64,000 bases of DNA from Megamerina dolium (taxonomy: Eukaryota > Arthropoda > Insecta > Diptera > Megamerinidae): the NCBI GenBank assembly GCA_963854835.1, contig OY978525.1, forward strand, positions 53,117,429-53,181,428, read 5' to 3'. Shown in pieces: positions 58,019 through 64,000 of this stretch. The notes under the pieces are model-generated. The model was given only the letters and a program-made list of their open reading frames with translations, was not told the origin of the DNA and did no database searches. A program made the translations under genes and the position numbers. Position 1 is the stretch's first letter. Every line of letters starts with the position of its first letter.

Positions 58019-58051
58019 ATCGAGTCAGTTCAGCGGGGCGTGAACTGACTC
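58009..58051 (+). promoter_or_regulatory. Gag-pol -1 frameshift signal: GTTAAAC plus perfect hairpin
   Basis: G TTA AAC (58009-58015) sits in the gag frame directly before the TAA stop (58016-58018). After 6 nt, GAGTCAGTTCA (58022-58032) and TGAACTGACTC (58041-58051) form a perfect 11-bp stem with an 8-nt GC-rich loop. The -1 frame is exactly the pol frame, open from 57997. The heptamer is of a type known from arteriviral frameshifting. Confidence 0.85.
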
Positions 58052-60440
58052 CAACAGTGGGTTGCCCCATCATTCACATTTCACAACTACAGCGTGTGCC
58101 AAGCAGCTTGACTATTGATGGAAAATTGGACAATATGGAATTCATGTTAACCCTGGACACTGGTGCATCACATTCTATAATCAAGAGCGATTTGGTAAAG
58201 AGGTTTGAGCCTTTAATGGGAATAAAATTGCGTACAGCAACGGGTGAGGATGCACAAATTCTGGGTAAGATAAAGAAACGAGTATCTATTGGAAATTACA
58301 CGCGGGAACATGAATTCATTGTGGCTGACGTCATCGATGACGTAATAATTGGTGTTGATTTTATGATTGACAACGGATTTACGTTAGATTTAAATCAACG
58401 GATACTGCGCTATGCAAATGTCGAACTACCATTGAACATCGGTTACAAGCGTAGTGGGAACATCAAACGAGCACTGGCATGTCAACGCCAAGAGGTTCCA
58501 GCAAAATCAGAAGCGGTGATATGGGCACAGATGAATGTGGATGATGGGACAGGCAAGTTGTGGCTGGTGGAAGCAGATAAAGAAATAACGAATAAAAACA
58601 TCATACTTGGTAGGACGTTAGTAGAACCTAAAGAAAATGGAATAGTACCGGTGCGAATTTTAAATCCAACTAATACGTCTACAGTTGTAAAGAAAGGAAT
58701 GTTGATTGGTCATTGCCAGGAAGTTACTGCCGTACTAGACTGCGAAAAGGGTTCGTCGATAAAAAGTGAAAGATCAGGAACTGTCAAGGCGGAAATAAAA
58801 GCACAGATGGAGGAATGGGCAGGTGTGCTTACCAAACAGCAAAAAGAAAAGGCTTTACAAGTATTGGAGAAGTACAGTTCAATATTTTCTTCAAATGGAA
58901 AAACTGGAGGACGTCAATGTGATGACATTGACACCGGTGATTCTAGACCAATTCGTCAAACACCACGACGAGTTCCATTGGCCAAAAGAGACGAAGCCAT
59001 TAAGCTGATTTCCGATATGCAGAAACAAGGTGTTATTGAACCATCAGCGAGTCCATGGAGTTCACCAGTTGTGCTGGTAAAGAAGAAGGATGGAAGTACT
59101 CGATTCTGTGTTGATTACAGAAAGCTGAATGATATTACGAAAAAAGACAGCTATCCACTGCCAAGAATCGATGACACTCTGGACACCCTATCTGGTGCGA
59201 AGTGGTTCTCAACTCTTGATTTGCAAAGTGTCTACTGGCAAGTGGAACTTGGTAAGGAGGACAAAAAGAAAACAGCTTTCAGTATTGGCGATGGTCTATG
59301 GCAATTTACAGTCATGCCATTTGGTTTATGCAATGCGCCATCTACTTTCGAACGTTTGATGGAGCGTGTACTCAGAGGACTACACTGGAAAACGTGCTTG
59401 GTGTACCTCGATGACATTATCGTGATGGGAAAAGATTTTAACGACCACCTGGAAAAGTTGAAAGAAGTATTTGAGCGTATACAATCAGCAGGGCTTAAAC
59501 TGAATATGAAAAAGTGTTCACTCTTCAGGCGAGAAGTTAAATATCTTGGTCATAAAGTAACAACAGAAGGAGTACATACCGACGAGGAGAAAGTAGCAGC
59601 AGTACAAGAATGGCCTATTCCGTCGAATCTTCACGAGTTAAGAAGCTTCCTAGGCTTATGCTCCTACTATAGACGATTTGTTCCTGGATTTGCAAACATC
59701 GCCAGCAGTCTGCATGAGTTGACAAGAAAGAACAAACCATTTGTGTGGGGCGAGGAACAACAGAAAGCATTCGAACAACTGAAAGAAAGACTCTGTTCAG
59801 CACCAGTATTATCGTATCCAGTGCCTGGTCAAAAGTTTGTGTTGGACACAGATGCGAGTGGCTATGGAATAGGTAGTGTGCTCTCTCAGATCATAGATGG
59901 GCAAGAAAAAGTAATAGCATACTACAGTAAAATCCTGTCGAAGCCAGAAAGAAACTACTGTGTCACTCGAAGAGAGTTACTCGCAATACTGGAATGCGTA
60001 AAGTATTTCCATAAATACTTGTACGGTCACTCATTTCATCTACGAACTGACCACTCAGCGCTAAGGTGGTTATTACAATTTAAAAACCCAGAAGGACAAT
60101 TGGCGCGCTGGATTGAAAGGTTTCAGATCTATGATTTTACCATCGAACATCGTAAAGGAGGACATCACGGCAACGCGGATGCTCTATCTCGTCGTCCTTG
60201 CAAAATGGAATGTAAACATTGTTCTCGAGTGGAAAGCAAGGAGCACATTGTCGACATACGACTTACGAATATATTGCCGGAGGAGTCATGGACCACCGAA
60301 CGAGTGCAAGAAGATCGGCGGAACGACCCAGATCTCGTAAAGATTATGGAATACAAGGAGCAGGGCATACGTCCAGATTGGCAAGAAATGGCTAATGAGA
60401 GTCCAATAGCAAAGGCATACTGTGCGCAGTGGCACTCGTT
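58015..60440 (+). CDS. Gypsy-family pol: protease, RT, RNase H
   Basis: The pol frame has no ATG near its start and is expected to be reached by -1 frameshifting from gag. In order: LDTGASHSII (retropepsin, 58150); SPWSSPVVLVKKKDGSTRFC with DYRKLND; FSTLDLQSVYWQ (palm A, with V where SGYWQ is usual and is seen at 21150); FGLCNAPSTFERLM; VYLDDIIVMG (catalytic DD, 59401-59430); LRSFLGLCSYYRRF; RNase H with LDTDASGYGIGS, RRELLAILE, LRTDHSALRWL and GNADALSRRP. Soon after the RNase H the frame jumps at about 60433 into late integrase, so the zinc finger and first catalytic aspartate of integrase are deleted. The G-to-V change beside the RT active site could weaken it. Confidence 0.85.
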
Positions 60441-61120
60441 TTGGTGTACCGATGGAGTTACACTCAGACCAAGGTCGAAATTTCGAATCAGTTGTATTCC
60501 AAGAGATATGCCGTATGCTGGGTCTATACAAAACTCGTACAACACCTTTGCATCCACAATCTGATGGCATGGTAGAACGATTTAACCGTACCTTGGAGGA
60601 ATATTTGAGAAAAGTCGTAGATAAATACCAAAGAGACTGGGATGTACATATACCAATGTTCCTCATGGCATATCGATGCGCACAACATGATACGACGGCT
60701 ACTACACCGGCAATGGCAATTTTTGGAAACAAGTTAAGACTGCCAGCTGATTTAAAATTTGTAGTTGTAACACCAACGAGATCAACCGAAGGTAATTATA
60801 CTAGCGAAAAGCGGGAACAGTTGGATGAAGTACATCAGTTCATCAGAGAGCGGTCGCAGATGATAAGCGATAAGATGAAGGCGAGGTATGACTTGAAAGC
60901 AAATTCAAAAGGGTTCTATGAAGGAGAGCTTGTAATGCTTCATAATCCACAACGAAAGAAAGGCCTGTCCCCTAAACTACAGACTCATTGGGAAGGACCA
61001 TATGAGATTATAGCAAAGATAAATGACGTAGTGTATCGTATTCAACGTGCCTGGAATAAAAGAGCAAAGTTTAAAGTAGTGCACTTGGAGCGACTTGCGC
61101 CATATCGAGGGGAAGTATAA
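60435..61120 (+). pseudogene. Gypsy-family integrase, C-terminal half
   Basis: Reads FGVPMELHSDQGRNF (second catalytic D), HPQSDGMVERFNRTLEEYLR (catalytic E), HWEGPYEIIAKINDVVYRIQ (GPY/F module) and VVHLERLAPY to the stop. The frame differs from the preceding pol, and the first half of the domain is deleted, with direct joining at CGTTTTGGTG. Not functional. Confidence 0.85.
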
Positions 61121-61138
61121 AAACTTGTTCGGGACGAA

Positions 61139-62397
61139 CATCAAAACTAACTTAGACAAAGTAGAGGCTATAGCAAAAATATCAGTTCCAAAAAGTTTGA
61201 AAGAACTCCGCTCCTTTCTTGGTATGGCAGGCTATTATAGACGGTTCATTAGAGATTATGCGAAAATAGCAAAACCATTAACATCCATGCTCAGAGGAGA
61301 TGCTGGCAATGTGGGTAAAAATGCATCAAAAAAGCAAGGTTATCTCACTTGATCAGGAGGCGATAGAAGCATTTGAGAAGATAAAAAACATCCTGATCTC
61401 AGACGATGTGATACTTTCTCATCCGGATTTTGAGGTCGAATTCGAACTCACTATGGATGCTTTAAACCATGCCATAGGTGCAGTCCTTTCCCAAAATAAA
61501 AAACCCATTACATTCATTTCAAGAACATTGTCACGAACAGAGGAAGCCTATGCCACAAACGAAAAGGAAATGTTGGCAATAATCTGGGCGCTAACCTCCC
61601 TACGCAATTATCTGTATGGCTCGAAAAAGGTAAAAATAACCACAGACCACCAACCACTGACATTTGCATTAAGCCATAAGAACCACAATAACAAAATGAA
61701 AAGGTGGAAAGCCATACTTGAAGAATATATCTATGAATTAAATTATCAGCCAGGTAAAACAAATGTTGTAGCCGACGCTCTTTCAAGAATGACTACACAA
61801 ATTAATAATTTAACGGGAACTGTTCATAGTGATGAAAGTTCCAGCGAGGATCTTGTGCCTTGCGTAGAAAGCCCAATCAACGTTTTTAAGAATCAAATAT
61901 TTCTAAAGATTGGAGATTTATCAAGTTATCAATTTCAAATTATTTTTCCTACAGTCCATCGTCATACCATTACCGAAACGGAATTCAATAGAGAAAATTT
62001 AATACAGCATCTGAAAAGGAGACTAAATCCTTCTGTAATAAACGGAATTTGCACAGAAGAAAGAATCATGGGAATAATACAAAATTTATATCCAGAACAT
62101 TTTCGTAATTATAAAACTAGGTACACACAAACAATTGTAGAAGATATAACTAATGAACAGCAACAGAAAGAAATTATATTAGAAGCTCACTGTAGGGCAC
62201 ATAGAAATGCAATCGAAAATAAAGCCCAAATACTCGTAAAGTATTATTTCCCAGGAATGACAAGTAAAATTAACCGAATAACTCAGAATTGCACAATATG
62301 TAAGGAAAACAAATACGAACGACATCCGAACAAACCTAAACTGACCGAGACACCACTGCCAACACGCGCAGGAGAGATGTTATACAAATACTCGTAA
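61139..62397 (+). pseudogene. Errantivirus X RT end, RNase H and integrase zinc finger
   Basis: Begins in the RT connection (LRSFLGMAGYYRRFIRDYAK) without the catalytic YxDD block. A frameshift near 61320-61350 separates it from the RNase H: MDALNHAIGAVL, EKEMLAIIWAL, TTDHQPLTF and VVADALSRM. The integrase HHCC follows (HCRAHRN and CTICKENKY). The frame closes at 62397 because of a 158-bp tandem duplication. Confidence 0.85.
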
Positions 62398-63286
62398 AGT
62401 ATTATTTCCCCGGAATGACAAGTAAAATTAAACGAATAACTCAGAATTGCACAATATGTAAGGAAAACAAATACGAACGACATCCGAACAAACCTAAACT
62501 GACCGAGACACCACTGCCAACACGCGCAGGAGAGATGTTATACATTGACATTTATTTGACTGAAGGAAGAGCAGTGATGACAGCATTAGACAAATTTTCA
62601 AAATATGCACAGGCTAAAATACTTAAAAGCCGTTCTATAGAGGACATACGAAGACCAATGAGAGACATATTATTTTCTTTTGGAGTACCAACAAGGTTGG
62701 TAATACACACAAACAATTGTAGAGGATATAACTAATGAACAGCAACAGGAAGAAATTATATTAGAAGCTCACTGTAGGGCACATAGAAATGCAATCGAAA
62801 ATAGAGCCCAAATACTCGTAAAGTATTATTTCCCAGGAATGACAAGTAAAATTATCCGAATAACTCAGAATTGCACAATATGTAAGGAAAACAAATACGA
62901 ACGACATCCGAACAAACCTAAACTGACCGAGACACCACTGCCAACACGCGCAGGAGAGATGTTATACAAATACTCGTAAAGTATTATTTCCCCGGAATGA
63001 CAAGTAAAATTAAACGAATAACTCAGAATTGCACAATATGTAAGGAAAACAAATACGAACGACATCCGAACAAACCTAAACTGACCGAGACACCACTGCC
63101 AACACGCGCAGGAGAGATGTTATACATTGACATTTATTTGACTGAAGGAAGAGCAGTGATGACAGCATTAGACAAATTTTCAAAATATGCACAGGCTAAA
63201 ATACTTAAAAGCCGTTCTATAGAGGATATACGAAGACCAATGAGAGACATATTATTTTCTTTTGGAGTACCAACAAGGTTGGTAAT
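62123..63286 (+). repeat. Nested tandem duplication (582 bp x2, each with 158 bp x2)
   Basis: 62123-62704 is repeated at 62705-63286. Inside each, a 158-bp unit is doubled: starts at 62228 and 62386 in the first, 62810 and 62968 in the second. Because the inner duplication is present in both outer copies, it came first. 158 is not a multiple of three, so the integrase frame is broken. Confidence 0.92.
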
Positions 63287-63740
63287 AGATAATGAGCCAT
63301 CACTGAATTCTCGTTCAATAAAATTCATGTTAGGAAACGAACTAAAAATAGAAACCTACGTAACACCCCCATACACAAGCCGAGCCAACGGTCAAGTGGA
63401 AAAGTTTTTCTCTACTCTGACTGAAATAATGAGGTGTCTAAAAAATAATGGAGGACACCGTAATTTTGAAGAGCTATTGGAAAGAGCGGTTGCTGAATAT
63501 AACCACTCAATACACTCGGTGACAAAAAGGAAACCAGTTGACTTATTCTTCGGACGATCAGCCAACTTTTCACTAGAAGGCATAGATCGAACTAGGCAAA
63601 CTAATATAGAAAGACTTACCAAGAAACAAAAACAGGACATGGAACATCATAATAGGGACAGAACTTACTTTAAATCATACTTAGCAGGGCAAGTTATATT
63701 TGTGAAAAGAAATAAACGACTAGGAACAAAACTTTCATAG
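62997..63740 (+). pseudogene. Errantivirus X integrase core, last copy
   Basis: An open stretch of 247 codons with the second half of the zinc finger (CTICKENKYERHP), YIDIYLTEGRAVMTALDKFS (first D), LVIDNEPSLNSRS (second D) and SRANGQVEKFFSTLTEIMRC (E), then the C-terminal domain. The core residues are complete, but upstream duplications cut it off from the rest of pol. Confidence 0.85.
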
Positions 63741-63859
63741 CCATATTCAAAAGAAATATTAGCTGAAGAAAGAAATAGTACAGTTCTGACAGAGAAAAGA
63801 CAGATTATACACAAAAGTAGAATACGCAATTAAACATAATGAAATTTTTTTTTTTTACA

Positions 63860-64000
63860 TAATTAACAGACTACTCATACCACTTAACTATGCGGACGTA
63901 CAAATTCTGGATTATTCTAATTCTCAACTAATCACAGTAGAAAAATCCGTTGCAAGAATACAGACAGGAAATTTCAAAATTATTCACGAAGTGGACCTCG
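63860..64000 (+). pseudogene. Errantivirus X env, first part, cut by window end
   Basis: Reads LNYADVQILDYSNSQLITVE then KSVARIQTGNFKIIHEVDL and runs off the window. Its position after the integrase matches the env start of E2 (13860 onward). Whether the gene is intact cannot be judged. Confidence 0.6.

Larger units (their letters stand above)
56136..61138 (+). mobile_element. Gypsy-family (tRNA-Leu type) element, copy 2
   Basis: 5' LTR, primer site, gag, pol; then an integrase deletion; the 3' LTR is absent. It is inserted in the RT of errantivirus X. It has no env, unlike the errantiviruses here. The same family gives the scrambled copy at 21106 and the solo LTR at 45788. Confidence 0.9.
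54059..64000 (+). mobile_element. Errantivirus X (Gypsy), split and rearranged
   Basis: gag from about 54247, protease to RT start up to 56133, then a gypsy-family element (56136-61138), then RT end, RNase H, integrase and the first codons of env at the window end. The RT core and the inserted element's 3' LTR are both missing at the 61138 junction, so one deletion probably removed them together. LTRs are not in the window. It is related to E2 but clearly distinct. Confidence 0.85.

Overview
The window looks like repeat-dense DNA of a higher (schizophoran) fly. The signs are insect errantiviruses with env, BEL/Pao elements, Jockey-, LOA- and RTE-like LINEs, Tc1 and mariner transposons, long (TA)n tracts and high A+T. 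A tephritid fruit fly would fit, but the sequence alone does not prove the family. I could not support a single host protein-coding gene. Nearly everything recognisable is a transposable element, usually nested in, truncated by or fused to another.

Layout, left half. 1-5261: errantivirus remnant E1 (integrase and env), split by a LOA-like LINE (390-3814) with a 12-bp target-site duplication. 5262-6701: a tRNA-derived SINE fused to an inverted RTE fragment, then a mariner terminus. 6702-15806: errantivirus E2 with both LTRs, gag-pol-env and a Jockey insertion in its leader, sitting in a (TA)n tract between two mariner ends that face each other. 15807-20136: two broken mariner-like elements, a LINE 3' end and a GGGCGTGGC array with a period near 155 bp. 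21106-25645: a scrambled gypsy-family element with a gypsy/Jockey foldback. 25910-26616: a TTAA-flanked MITE. 27654-30769: SINE plus RTE.

Right half. 30932-36381: internally deleted BEL/Pao element. 37346-40358: RTE, mariner, BEL gag and SINE scraps. 40380-44203: two Tc1-like elements, the first with an apparently intact transposase. 45788-46225: solo gypsy LTR. 46426-54750: a very large, nearly perfect palindrome centred near 51416, with a Tc1 element in the left arm and the matching empty site in the right arm. 54059-64000: errantivirus X, interrupted by a gypsy-family element (56136-61138) that has an intact-looking gag with a SAP-like domain, and carrying a nested tandem duplication in its integrase.

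How the parts work together: the LTR elements carry readable retroviral logic, with primer-binding sites for tRNA-Lys (E2) and tRNA-Leu (gypsy family) and -1 frameshift signals between gag and pol in all three. The gypsy-family signal is a GTTAAAC heptamer directly before the gag stop, followed after 6 nt by a perfect 11-bp hairpin. Almost all ORFs are broken; the clearest exceptions are the Tc1 transposase at 41128-42153 and the gag at 56603-58018. Nested TEs in both orientations plus two long inverted repeats make the window a plausible small-RNA (piRNA or hairpin-siRNA) source, but that is inference.
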